Assembly (NCBI RefSeq): GCF_002838835.1
Contig: NZ_NHPP01000008.1
Location: 124,001-188,000 of the forward strand
From: Siphonobacter sp. SORGH_AS_0500
GTDB taxonomy: Bacteria; Bacteroidota; Bacteroidia; Cytophagales; Spirosomataceae
Length of the DNA stretch: 64,000 bases
Direction: 5' to 3'
Under the pieces are notes generated by a model, which had not been told where the DNA came from, searched no databases, and saw only the letters and a list, made by a program, of their open reading frames with translations. The position numbers and the translations under genes are program-made. This document shows positions 54,350 through 63,924 of the stretch, piece after piece; the stretch's first letter is position 1; each line of letters starts with the position of its first letter.

Positions 54350-55017
54350 AGAGTATAAAGGAATTTAGATTGAAGTAAGGAGTTGTCTGTTTTCAGTTTC
54401 AAAGAAAAACTGAATGCTAAACGGCTGTAAGATAGGATTTATTTCCCCGGGTTGTTATCCGTAGCTACCTAATATTGACCCCCGCTGGGGTTGTCAATGC
54501 GATGGTCTTACAATGACTGTTACCAGCAAAAGAAGGAATTATGATATAGATCGGGGATCTAAAAAAATCCCCTGGGTTAGCACCTGGAATTACCCATAGT
54601 TTTAACTCCACTGGGGGAGACGTACGTATACTTACCCTGTCATTGCCAGCTTTTTCGCTGGCAACATGAATTACTAGTGGGAAGTATTCTTGGGTAGTAT
54701 TATTAACAAGAACCCGAAAGGAGTCAATACGGATAACTTTAGGTGTTGGAATGCCCCTTCGGAGTTATCTATGGTTAACTGAAGGGAGGTGTATACTTAC
54801 CCTGCCGTTGCCAGCTTTTTCGCTGGAACATAAGTTACTAGTAGGAAAGTATTCTTGAATGACTGGGTCTATCCAGACTGGGTCTATCCAAACCCGTTCT
54901 GGATAGACCCAGTCAACTCAGTTGTTATTGTTGATGCAATGGTCTTATACTCAATGTTGCCAGCGAAAAAGCTGGCAACGGATGGTCATTGAAAACAGAA
55001 AGCCGCCCACTGAAAAC
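54350..55017. repeat. 668-bp intergenic region rich in short repeats
   Basis: No gene. Hairpins of the GCCAGC family at 54643-54664, 54808-54829 (imperfect) and 54956-54979, and a triplicated 15-bp element GACTGGGTCTATCCA (54861-54875, 54876-54890, and inverted at 54900-54914). AT-rich between them. Confidence 0.85.
54861..54914. repeat. 15-bp element: two direct copies and one inverted copy
   Basis: GACTGGGTCTATCCA at 54861-54875 and 54876-54890, and its reverse complement at 54900-54914, with a 9-nt loop between copies 2 and 3. Confidence 0.9.
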
Positions 55018-55991
55018 TCAACGCGGCACTTCGATTTTTTTGATGATCTGGTCGATAATCGCATCTGGCGTAGTGCCCTCCATTTCTTTTTCGGGCGTAA
55101 GAATCAGTCGGTGACGTAAGACCGGAGTGGCTAACTCCTGTACGTCTTCGGGGGTAACGAAATCGCGGCCTCGCAGGGCGGCTAAGGCTTTGGATGCATT
55201 TAATAAAGCTACCGATGCCCGTGGAGAAGCCCCCAGGTAAAGAAACTTGGAATTACGCGTTTCGTGAACGATCTGAGCGATGTAAGTCAGAACTTTATCT
55301 TCGATTAATACCTGCCGAACTTTTTCGCGTAAGGCCGCTAATTGTTCTTTCGAAAGAATGGCCTGAATGGTATCCATTGCATCCGCAATCTGGCGGCGTT
55401 GGTGGTGGCCCTTTAGAATCTCCGTTTCCTGATCCAGCGAAGGATATTGAACGACAATTTTGAATAGAAAACGATCCAGTTGAGCTTCAGGTAAACGATA
55501 CGTTCCTTCCTGCTCAATGGGGTTTTGCGTAGCTAACACCAGAAACGGAGCCGTCATGTGATAAGTATGGCCCGCGTTAGTTACCTGCCGCTCTTCCATG
55601 ACTTCAAATAGGGCCGACTGCGTTTTGGCCGGAGCCCGGTTGATCTCATCAATCAGAATGATGTTCGAGAAAATAGGTCCGGGTTTGAATTCAAAATCAG
55701 AGGTTTTAGGATTGAAAACGGAAGTTCCGAGCACGTCTGATGGCATTAAGTCGGGCGTAAACTGAATTCGATTGAAATCTACCGAAATCGTTTTCGCCAG
55801 TATCTTTGCCGTCAGCGTTTTCGCCACACCGGGTACGCCTTCGATAAGTACGTGACCGTCTGCGAAAAGAGCCGTCAAAAGCAGGTCAATCATGGATTCT
55901 GCCCAATAATTATCTTACCTACTTCCGTCCGAATGTCGGCCACGGTCTGGTAAAGTTCACTTAAGTCAATACGAGATTCAAAGGCGTCCAT
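55018..55991 (-). CDS. MoxR-family AAA+ ATPase, frameshifted near its 5' end
   Basis: The 291-codon frame starting at 55893 lacks the usual N-terminal segment of MoxR. Upstream, from ATG at 55991, another frame reads MDAFESRIDLSELYQTV...KIIIGQN and hits TGA just at the joint. The two halves join as GQN-x-MIDLLLTALFADGHVLIEGVPGVAKT, exactly the MoxR start. One base is missing at about 55894-55896, and the restored gene is 324 residues. Walker A GVPGVAKT, Walker B LIDEINRAPAKTQSALFEVMEERQV and sensor ATQNPIEQEGTYRLPEAQLDRF are intact. It is a chaperone-like ATPase that probably acts with a von Willebrand factor A protein (DUF58) not seen here. Confidence 0.93.
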
Positions 55992-56119
55992 GTACTGTGT
56001 TGCGTTGAAAAGGTGGCAAAATACAGAATCCACGCCGAATTTCCCGATGAATTTAAACCATCATTTCAATACTAAAGCGATTTGTAACGTTTACCGAAGT
56101 ACGTTGACTACTACGAGCG

Positions 56120-56641
56120 ATGCTGATGATACGAAATTTACTAGTTTACCTATTAATGCTGGGAATTGGGATAAGTGCCTGTAAAAAGAAACCCAGCCCC
56201 GAACCAAGCCCGACGGTTCCCCCATCCGGTACATTTTCGCAAATTCAACGCCGAATTCTGACGCCGACCTGTGCAACGGCGGGATGCCATGCCTCTCCGC
56301 AGGACCCAGGGTATGCTACTCATCAATTAGTATTAGCGGCTGGACAGGCTTACAAAAATCTCTTTAATGTAGCTCCGGTTAATGCACTGGCTATTTCGGA
56401 TGGTTTGTTACGGGTTAAAACTTACAAATCCCTGGAAAGCCTGTTTTATCACAAATTGAATTTCAATGCTTCGCACCACGGGGGAAAATTCTACGGTAGT
56501 CCCATGCCGTTAGGTGGTTCACCTCTATCGGTTGGTCAGATTGATTTTGTTCGCCGCTGGATTGAAGCTGGAGCTCCTGAAACAGGAATTGTCGCCGATT
56601 CTACGTTGCTGGATGATAAAACACCCAGCCCCGGCGGGTGA
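56120..56641 (+). CDS. Lipoprotein with a cytochrome-c-like motif
   Basis: 173 residues. A lipoprotein signal ends at C21 (GIGISACKKKPSPEPSP). Two cysteines and a following His form CATAGCH (CxxxxCH, one residue more than a classic haem site) in RRILTPTCATAGCHASPQDP, a layout seen in planctomycete-type cytochrome domains. DSLL...HHGGKFYGSPMPLGGSPLSVGQIDFVRRWIEAGAPE follows the same type of domain. A haem protein at the membrane is possible, but the altered spacing means haem attachment is uncertain. The next gene, a pseudouridine synthase, has its own promoter. Confidence 0.8.
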   Translation: MLMIRNLLVYLLMLGIGISACKKKPSPEPSPTVPPSGTFSQIQRRILTPTCATAGCHASPQDPGYATHQLVLAAGQAYKNLFNVAPVNALAISDGLLRVKTYKSLESLFYHKLNFNASHHGGKFYGSPMPLGGSPLSVGQIDFVRRWIEAGAPETGIVADSTLLDDKTPSPGG

Positions 56642-56704
56642 ATTTTATCGCTTAAATTAAAAAGGAAAGATTAGTTCTGTAAATCAGATAACGATTGAAA
56701 GCCG

Positions 56705-56712
56705 TACCTTTG
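56705..56712 (+). promoter_or_regulatory. Candidate -7 element upstream of the pseudouridine synthase
   Basis: TACCTTTG (56705-56712), an exact TANNTTTG, 4 bp before the ATG. No matching -33 element at the normal distance; leaderless initiation or a false match are both possible. Confidence 0.25.
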
Positions 56713-56716
56713 CGGC

Positions 56717-57439
56717 ATGAAGCCACTGAATTTTAAGGATTTAATCATTTTCGAAAACGAAGATTACATCGTTATTAATAAACCCCCTTACATTGCCTCG
56801 CTCGATGAGCGTCAGGCGGATAACTCCCTGAGTATTTTAAGGATGGCTAAAGCGTATAGTGATGACGCCCAGCTTTGCCATCGTCTGGATAAAGAAACGT
56901 CAGGTGCTCTGGCGATTGCTAAAAACCCCGAAGCATACCGACATTTATCCATGCAGTTTGAGCACCGTGAGACGGTGAAACGGTATCATGCCGTGGTGAA
57001 TGGTGTACACAATTTTCAGGGAGAATCGGTGTATTTGCCCATTCTGGCCCTGCCCCGCGATGGCGTTGTGAAGATTGACCGGGCGAAAGGGAAAGAGGCC
57101 GAAACGCTGTTTTTTACGCTGAAAGCCTACCGCCAATATACCATTGTGGAATGCTTACCTATTACGGGCCGCATGCACCAGATTCGCGTACACCTGATGT
57201 GTATGAAAGCTCCCATCGTTTCGGATGAAACCTACGGCGGGAAGCCCGTTTTTCTGTCTCAGTTGAAGAAGAAATTCAATCTTAAAAAAGATACTGACGA
57301 GCAACCTCTGATGAAACGCGTCGCTCTGCATGCGTACTCACTGACCTTTAATTTACTGAATGGGGAAGAAGTAAAAATTGAAGCTCCGTACCCAAAAGAT
57401 TTCGAGGTTCTGGTGAAGCAGCTGGAGAAAAATGGTTAG
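56717..57439 (+). CDS. RluA-family RNA pseudouridine synthase
   Basis: 240 residues, no S4 domain. The catalytic motif HRLDKETSGALAI (with the catalytic Asp) is at about residues 57-69, followed by YHAVVNGV and the conserved TGRMHQIRVHL. The C-terminal VALHAYSLTFNLLNGEEVKIEAPYPKDF matches the RluA group. It converts a specific uridine in rRNA or tRNA to pseudouridine; the target position is not predictable from this sequence. A bidirectional terminator lies downstream. Confidence 0.95.
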   Translation: MKPLNFKDLIIFENEDYIVINKPPYIASLDERQADNSLSILRMAKAYSDDAQLCHRLDKETSGALAIAKNPEAYRHLSMQFEHRETVKRYHAVVNGVHNFQGESVYLPILALPRDGVVKIDRAKGKEAETLFFTLKAYRQYTIVECLPITGRMHQIRVHLMCMKAPIVSDETYGGKPVFLSQLKKKFNLKKDTDEQPLMKRVALHAYSLTFNLLNGEEVKIEAPYPKDFEVLVKQLEKNG

Positions 57440-57541
57440 TTAATGGTTATTGGTTGATAGTTGTTGGTTATTTTTTGGTTGACAGTTGTTTGTTTTTAGT
57501 TGTCCTTGGATAATCTAACAACGAATAACCAACCACCACAC

Positions 57542-57578
57542 AAAAGGGTTACGGAATCGCTCCGTAACCCTTTTTTTT
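57542..57578. terminator. Bidirectional terminator
   Basis: Perfect 14-bp stem (57542-57555 with 57561-57574), ATCGC loop, then TTTTTTTT to 57578 on the plus strand and an AAAA-led arm on the other. It serves the pseudouridine synthase (+) and the TonB receptor (-). Confidence 0.85.
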
Positions 57579-57599
57579 CTATCAACAAACAACTATCAA

Positions 57600-60164
57600 C
57601 TAAAACTTCAGATTCAAGCGTGTAAACCAGAAAGTACCGTTATTACCCATTTGAACAGGGTCCCAGGCTCCGCCGGATTCGGTCAGGCTGGGAACGTGCA
57701 TGGTAGGATAGACATTAAAGATATTGGTGGCACCCAGGGCTAAGCCCACTTTAGGCGTAAAGCGATAACCCAGGGTTACGTCTGTGGTTACTTTCGGCTT
57801 GTAAATATCAAATTTCTCGGCGTCAGGTACGTTTTCGGCATAATTCCAGTTCGCTAGTTTGATTTCACCAAAACGAACGAAACGCAGCATAACGTTGAAC
57901 TTACGAAGGGTATAATCAAAAGACAGATTAATCTTCGAAGGAGGAGCGGAAGCTATAGTGAAATAACGTTCGCGTAAGTTGAAATAAATGTCTTCTTTGC
58001 CTTTCAGTTTGGGCGTTGTGTTAGGTTCTCCATTGATCGTTAACTGATTAAAGTTGGCCGCTAACGAAGACGTTAAACTTCCATTGCCAAGGCCCGTGCG
58101 ATGGGTCAGGATTACGTCTAGCCCTTTGGTTGTCGTTGAAATGGCGTTGGTAAAAAACTGAGCTTGTCCAACATTCAGAGCTTTTAAATCTTCGCCAATC
58201 GCATCGTCGTCATCGCTAAACTGACCGGTTAACACAATCCGATTTTTGATTTTAACCAGGTAACCGTCCACTGTTAATGACAAATTATTGGTTGGATTCA
58301 GGGTAATGCCTGCACTTAAGTTCTGAGAAGTTTCCTGCTTCAGTTTAGGAATACCCAACGTCTGCGTTACCGGACTGTTATTACGAGCAATTAATACTTG
58401 AACGGGTATACCATTTACGAAGTTAGTAATGGTAGAATTGAAGTAAATCTGGGGTAATGACGGTGCCCGGAAACCCGTGCTGGCTGTGGCCCGCAAGGTC
58501 AGGAAATCCGTTACTTTGTAGCGGGCCGAAAGTTTTCCATTAATGGTTCCGCCAAAGTCGCTGTAATGTTCATAACGAGCTGCTACGCCAAACAGGAATG
58601 CTTTAGTAATGTCGGCTTCCATATCCACATAAACCCCCAGGTTCGCCCGACCTTTATTGATCACATCGCCTGGCTGGAAACCCGGAAAACCCTGAGCACC
58701 GGGAGCTACGCCCGTTTTGTAACTACGATAGGAAGCTTCTTCTCCCGCAAAAATCTGATAATTCTCCATGCGGTACTCGGCTCCGGCAGCAAAGTTGAAT
58801 CCTTGCAGGGCTTCCTTATAGAAACGAGAGAATTTCAGACCCGTTACGTTCTGATTCAACTGAAATCCACCCGCGTCGAAAGATCTGGGTGAGGAAGCTC
58901 CCAGCGAGGTATTCAGCGTATTGTTAACGAAGTAATGAAAACGATTCGAGCCGAAGGTGTTATAGACGTCAAGTTCTGCTTTTCCGAGTAAATGACGAAC
59001 GCCCACGGTAATCGAACGATCGTTGATTTTACTGGAAATAATGGGATCAAAACCATCGGGATAAATGGCTGGAACATTGCGGTCGTTATCGGCAAAACGA
59101 GTCCAGGCATAGGCGTCGCCTTTGCGGTAATTCAGTCCGCCAAAAGCATACAATTGCGTACGTTCCGACAAAGGCAGACGAGCGTTCAGGTATAAAGCCG
59201 AGTTTTGAGCTTTGGGGTCACCGTACTGGCGGCGGACTAGATCGCCCGGGGTGGTATTAGCCCGGTTGGTATGATCGCGGAAGTTATAATCGGCGGTGAG
59301 GTTAACAAAACCATCTTTTTTGATTTTGAACCCGTAATTTGCGTTCAGGTTGTAGTTCAGACCGTCAAATTTCTTGTCATCAAAGCGATACTTAGCCTGA
59401 TACGCTCCGGCATTGGCATTTACTTCCAGCACGTCAGTCGTCGTTTTCAACACGATGTTAATTACGCCGGCGATGGCATCTGAACCATATTGAGCAGCGG
59501 CTCCATCACGAAGAATTTCAATGCGTTCGATGGCAGAAGCCGGAATGGCGTTCAAATCGGTTCCGGTATTACCCCGGCCCCGTGTGCCAAAAAGGTTCAC
59601 TAACGAAGACTGATGGCGACGTTTCCCGTTGATTAATACCAGGGTCTGATCAGGACCCAGGCCGCGTAAGGAAGCCGGATCCACGTGATCGGCTCCGTCA
59701 GCACCCGTCTGACGGTTCGAGTTAAAGGAAGGTGCTGCATACTGTAGTAACTGGTTCACGTCCAGTTGACCCGTGCGTGAGATAACCTTCTGCAAATCAA
59801 TGATATCCACCGGGGCGGGCGTGTCGGTTGGAGATCGGTTCAAACTGCGGGAACCCACCACTTCAACCTGATTCAAAAGGTTACCTTCCTGTAAAGAAAA
59901 GTCCAGGGTGGTTAATCCGTTCAGCGGTAATTCTACTTTATCATACCCCACAAATGAGGCTACCAGTACGGCGTTAGCCGCACTTACGGAAAGGCGATAT
60001 TGACCGTTAGCATCGGTAGCAGTACCCGTATGAGTACTTTTTTCGATAACGGTTGCTCCGGCTAATACTTCGCCAGTGGATGAGGTTACTTTTCCGGTAA
60101 CGGTAATTCGCTGAGCGAAAGCCGACATGGAAATCAAGAGGAAGAAAAATATTTTTTTTGTCAT
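57600..60164 (-). CDS. TonB-dependent receptor with carboxypeptidase-regulatory-like domain
   Basis: 854 residues: signal peptide (MTKKIFFFLLISMSAFAQ), carboxypeptidase-regulatory-like domain (about 20-105, VTGKVTSSTGEVLAGATVIEKSTHTGT), plug (about 120-235, including LRGLGPDQTLVLINGKRRH and SAIERIEILRDGAAAQYGSDAIAGVINIVLK) and a 22-strand barrel ending in WFTRLNLKF. The plug residues AQYGSDAIAGVINI are typical of siderophore/vitamin-type receptors rather than SusC. Substrate unknown, and no lipoprotein partner is adjacent. Confidence 0.94.
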   Translation of the reverse strand: MTKKIFFFLLISMSAFAQRITVTGKVTSSTGEVLAGATVIEKSTHTGTATDANGQYRLSVSAANAVLVASFVGYDKVELPLNGLTTLDFSLQEGNLLNQVEVVGSRSLNRSPTDTPAPVDIIDLQKVISRTGQLDVNQLLQYAAPSFNSNRQTGADGADHVDPASLRGLGPDQTLVLINGKRRHQSSLVNLFGTRGRGNTGTDLNAIPASAIERIEILRDGAAAQYGSDAIAGVINIVLKTTTDVLEVNANAGAYQAKYRFDDKKFDGLNYNLNANYGFKIKKDGFVNLTADYNFRDHTNRANTTPGDLVRRQYGDPKAQNSALYLNARLPLSERTQLYAFGGLNYRKGDAYAWTRFADNDRNVPAIYPDGFDPIISSKINDRSITVGVRHLLGKAELDVYNTFGSNRFHYFVNNTLNTSLGASSPRSFDAGGFQLNQNVTGLKFSRFYKEALQGFNFAAGAEYRMENYQIFAGEEASYRSYKTGVAPGAQGFPGFQPGDVINKGRANLGVYVDMEADITKAFLFGVAARYEHYSDFGGTINGKLSARYKVTDFLTLRATASTGFRAPSLPQIYFNSTITNFVNGIPVQVLIARNNSPVTQTLGIPKLKQETSQNLSAGITLNPTNNLSLTVDGYLVKIKNRIVLTGQFSDDDDAIGEDLKALNVGQAQFFTNAISTTTKGLDVILTHRTGLGNGSLTSSLAANFNQLTINGEPNTTPKLKGKEDIYFNLRERYFTIASAPPSKINLSFDYTLRKFNVMLRFVRFGEIKLANWNYAENVPDAEKFDIYKPKVTTDVTLGYRFTPKVGLALGATNIFNVYPTMHVPSLTESGGAWDPVQMGNNGTFWFTRLNLKF

Positions 60165-60262
60165 AAAATGTTTGGGGTGATGTAGAAAAGGGTAATGGAT
60201 ACAAATGGTTAAAGGTTGCTTAATATAATCAATAAAACCATACCTGTTTTTACTAAAGACGT

Positions 60263-60314
60263 ATTAAAATAAAGAACCCTGACTTCCATAAAAGTCAGGG
60301 TTCTTTATTTTAAT
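60263..60314 (-). terminator. Terminator of alaS
   Basis: Perfect 23-bp stem (60263-60285 with 60292-60314) around a 6-nt loop. On the reverse strand the outer stem ends in TATTTTAAT, giving a U-rich tail. It lies just past the alaS stop at 60334. Confidence 0.75.
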
Positions 60315-60333
60315 AGATGTCTTAAAAAGCTTC

Positions 60334-62963
60334 CTAGATTAACGTAGCCGCTTTCTCAATTACTTTCGGTAAACCTGATACGTCAGAACCACCAGCCGTG
60401 GCAAAGAAAGGCTGACCGCCACCGCCGCCTTTGACTTCCTTCGCTAATTCACGAACGAGCTGCCCGGCGTTGAGGCCGCGTTCTTTCACCAGATTTTCAG
60501 AAATCATCAGAGCCAGTGAAGGTTTGCCCCCTACTTCAGCTACTAGCAAAGCGAAGAGGTTATCTACTTTATCTTTTAACTGATAAGCCAGTTGTTTCAG
60601 AGCGTCGGCGTTGGGCACTTCCACTTGTTCAGCGATGAAGTGAATGCCATTTTTCTCACTGATTTTCGATACCAGGGCTTCCCGAACAGAGCCTAATTTC
60701 TCGATTTCCAGTGAATCTACGCGTTTTTGCAAGGCTGCTTTTTCTTCGAGTAAGACCTGAACGGATTTCAGTACATCCTGCGTTTTCAGTAATTCTTTCA
60801 ACTGACTTAGTAACGAGGACTGTTCTTCCAGCAATTCAAAGGCTTTCTCCGAAGTAATGGCTTCAATCCGGCGAACACCCGTCGAAGAAGAGCTTTCGGA
60901 AGTAATCTTGAATAAGCCGATTTCTCCCGTAGCGGGTACGTGTGTACCGCCGCAAAGCTCTACCGAATAGTTGGGGTCGAAGGTAATGACGCGAACGAAA
61001 TCACCGTATTTCTCGCCAAACAACGCTGTAGCTCCCCGCTGACGAGCTTCGTCGATGGGCACGTTACGATCTTCCTGAAGAGCAATGTTCTCACGAATTT
61101 TTTCATTCACCCGTTGTTCCACCCGAGCAATTTCCTCATCCGTCATTTTCGCGAAGTGAGAGAAATCAAAACGCAGTAAATCAGGACTCACCAGCGAACC
61201 TTTCTGAGCCACGTGCGAGCCTAATACTTCCTGCAAAGCACTGTGCATTAAGTGGGTAGCCGTGTGGTTGGAAGCAATCAGTTTCCGGCGGGAAGCGTCC
61301 ACTTTTGCCTTTACCTTTGTCCCGTGAGCCTGTAGTTTTTCTTCAAACTCCTCGTCTTCAATGACATGAATGCTAAGGTCGTTTTCTTTCTTGGTATCCA
61401 CCACAATTAGCTCGGCGTTGGGCCAGGCCAGTACGCCCGTATCACCCACCTGTCCGCCAGATTCGGCGTAAAAAGGGGTTTGATCCAGCACTATGTGGTA
61501 TTGGGTTTTGCCTTTGGCTTCTACTTTGCGATACTTCGTGAGCGTTGAGTCGGCTTGGGTCTGGTCATAGCCCAGAAATACGGTTTTGCCGCCTTCCTGT
61601 AATTCTACCCAATCCGATTTCTCCGTAGCTGCATCCTTCCGGGAGCGGTTTTTCTGTTCGGCAAGAGCTTTCTGGTAGCCTGCTTCGTCGATGGAAAAAC
61701 CTTGTTCACGAGCAATCAGAGCCGTTAAATCCACGGGGAAACCGAAGGTGTCGTTCAGTTCGAAAACGGTAGCTCCTTCGATAACCTTACTTTCCGATTC
61801 CTGAGCCAGAATCTTATCTAATAAGGTCAACCCTTTTTCCAGCGTACGCAGGAACGCCGCTTCTTCTTCCTGAATAACTTTTGCTACGAAATCTTTCTGA
61901 GCAATTAGTTCGGGGAAAACACCATCGAATTGATCTGCTAATAAAGGAATCAGGCTGTACAGGAAAGGTTCGCGGAAACCCAGGTAAGTATATCCGTAGC
62001 GAACGGCCCGGCGTAAAATCCGGCGAATGACGTAACCAGCCCGAACATTGGAAGGTAACTGTCCATCGGCAATAGCGAAGGCAATGGCCCGGATGTGATC
62101 CGAGATGACCCGCATGGCGATGTCTGCCCATTTATCTTCTCCGTAAGTCTTACCAGCTGCTTTTGCAATGAAATCAATCGTTCCGGTGAAAACGTCGGTA
62201 TCGTAATTTGATTTTTTTGCTGAATCGCCATGCAAAGACGCTCAAAACCCATTCCCGTATCTACGTGACGAGCGGGCAGAGGTACGAGCGAGCCATCGGC
62301 TTTTCGCTCGAATTGCATGAAGACGTTATTCCAGATTTCAACTACCTGTGGGTGATCGGCGTTTACGAGGGACTTGCCGGGAATGGCATCCACTTCGTCC
62401 TGATCGCGTAAGTCCACGTGAATTTCCGAGCAGGGGCCGCAGGGACCTACTTCGCCCATTTCCCAGAAATTGTCTTTTTTATTGCCTAAGATGATGCGGT
62501 CTTCACTACCCAGAATTTCCTTCCAGAGGTCAAACGCTTCCTGATCGAAAGGCACGCCGTCTTTTTCGTCACCCCCAAAAACCGATACATACAGACGATC
62601 TTTGGGAAGTTTATACACTTCCGTTAGTAACTCCCAGGACCAGTGTAATGCTTCTTTTTTGAAATAATCACCAAACGACCAGTTCCCCAGCATTTCGAAC
62701 ATCGTGTGGTGGTAAGTATCAAACCCTACATCTTCGAGGTCATTATGCTTACCAGATACCCGAAGACACTTTTGTGTATCCGCGATCCGGCGGGAGGGAG
62801 GCGTACCGTTACCCAGGAAATAATCTTTAAACTGAGCCATTCCTGAGTTATTGAACATCAGGGTAGGGTCGTTTTTAGCCACCAGCGGGGCCGAAGGAAC
62901 AATTAAATGGCCTTTTGATACAAAAAAATCAAGGAAAGCCTGGCGTATCTCTCTGGAAGTCAT
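60334..62963 (-). CDS. alaS: Alanyl-tRNA synthetase, broken by a single-base frameshift
   Basis: Starting at ATG 62963 the frame gives the N-terminal aminoacylation domain ([34 protein letters not shown]). It runs off after [13 protein letters not shown] at about 62212. The second frame (stop at 60334) continues from [19 protein letters not shown] with the tRNA-binding, editing ([26 protein letters not shown]) and C-terminal domains. The break is in a run of seven T (plus strand 62212-62218); an eighth would restore QQKKSNYD and a 876-residue AlaRS, the normal length. It charges tRNA-Ala and is essential, so the break is most likely a sequencing error or is bypassed. Promoter at 63024-63055. 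Confidence 0.96.
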
Positions 62964-63333
62964 GGGATATTCGTGAGTCAGCAGGTTTCAGTTACTAAAA
63001 GGAAACCGCTGGAAATTAGCCTGCAAAGGTAATTTAAATTTCCTTGCGGGCGAAAGGTGTGTGAAAGAGCAATGATTTTGCGGAGAAGAATTTTTTTTGT
63101 TGAAACCAATTGTTTATAGAAAAATGTTAAAATTATATTTTTGAAAATAGGATTTGTTAAAAGAAAATAAGGCATTTTTAAGGCTCTAATACGGTCAATC
63201 GACCTATTTTTAATTCCCTAACCTTGCAACCATATTTCTTCTGACGTAGTTTACGTTAGAAAGAATAGGGGCAGGGCTATGGACTTTTGGGGCTAGCAAC
63301 ACCTTCACCGGAACTTATTACTATGCGGCGGTT
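62964..63333. other. 370-bp intergenic region between divergent genes
   Basis: AT-rich. It contains the alaS promoter; the forward promoter of the MerR gene is not clear. I see no extra gene or repeat. Confidence 0.5.
63024..63055 (-). promoter_or_regulatory. Promoter of alaS
   Basis: Reverse-strand TTTC (63055-63052), 20-bp spacer, and TACCTTTG (63031-63024), an exact TANNTTTG. About 60 bp upstream of the alaS ATG. Confidence 0.5.
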
Positions 63334-63753
63334 ATGACGGACGAGAAGCGGTACTATACCATACGAGAAGTAGCAGATATGTTTTCGTTTGATATCTCTA
63401 AAGTGAGATATTGGACGGACAATTTCCCCACGCTCAAAAATAAAGTGAAGCGGAATCGGGGGGGCGACCGTATGTATACCAAAGAAGATATTCGTCAACT
63501 GGAGATTATCTATCAACTGGTTGAAGAACGCGGCTATACCTTAAAAGGAGCCCGCAAATACCTTGAGAACAAAGAATTCAAACAGGAGAATAATACCGAA
63601 CTGGTAGATTCCCTGTTGGAGTTACGCAAGTTTCTGCTGGATCTGAAAGCTACACTTGATGAAAAGACCGGACGTAATCGCAAGTTTGAAGTGGCCGATA
63701 AAGAGGAAAAAGATGAAGAGCAAACCTTGAAGCTGGCTCGTCAGGTGAAATAA
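63334..63753 (+). CDS. MerR-family transcriptional regulator
   Basis: 139 residues. The N-terminal winged helix (YYTIREVADMFSFDISKVRYWTDNFPTLKNKVKRNRGGDRMYTKEDIRQLEIIYQLVEERGYTLKGARKYL) is the MerR DNA-binding fold, and the C-terminal part is a short charged coiled coil. There is no clear metal-binding pocket, so the signal is unknown. As I recall, the pairing of alaS with such a MerR gene is common in Bacteroidota. A terminator follows. Confidence 0.93.
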   Translation: MTDEKRYYTIREVADMFSFDISKVRYWTDNFPTLKNKVKRNRGGDRMYTKEDIRQLEIIYQLVEERGYTLKGARKYLENKEFKQENNTELVDSLLELRKFLLDLKATLDEKTGRNRKFEVADKEEKDEEQTLKLARQVK

Positions 63754-63770
63754 AGAAATAGAACATAAGG

Positions 63771-63799
63771 AAAGGCCCGCGATCTTCGTGGGCTTTTTT
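63771..63799 (+). terminator. Terminator of the MerR gene
   Basis: 11-bp stem (63771-63781 with 63787-63797, two wobbles), 5-nt loop, then TTTTTT. Confidence 0.8.
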
Positions 63800-63924
63800 G
63801 TTGCCGCTACTAAAACTTTTCAACAGGGGTACGGGTTTTTAGAGAAATTATGGAGAGAGAAGACATTCTTGTTGTATTCTTTTGCGTTATTTATCGACTA
63901 TAATTTTGATTTTTACATACTCTA

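Noticed and set aside
61950..62963. Separate 337-residue AlaRS-like gene
   Set aside because: It is the N-terminal half of alaS; the last ~80 residues are out of frame after the T7 run.
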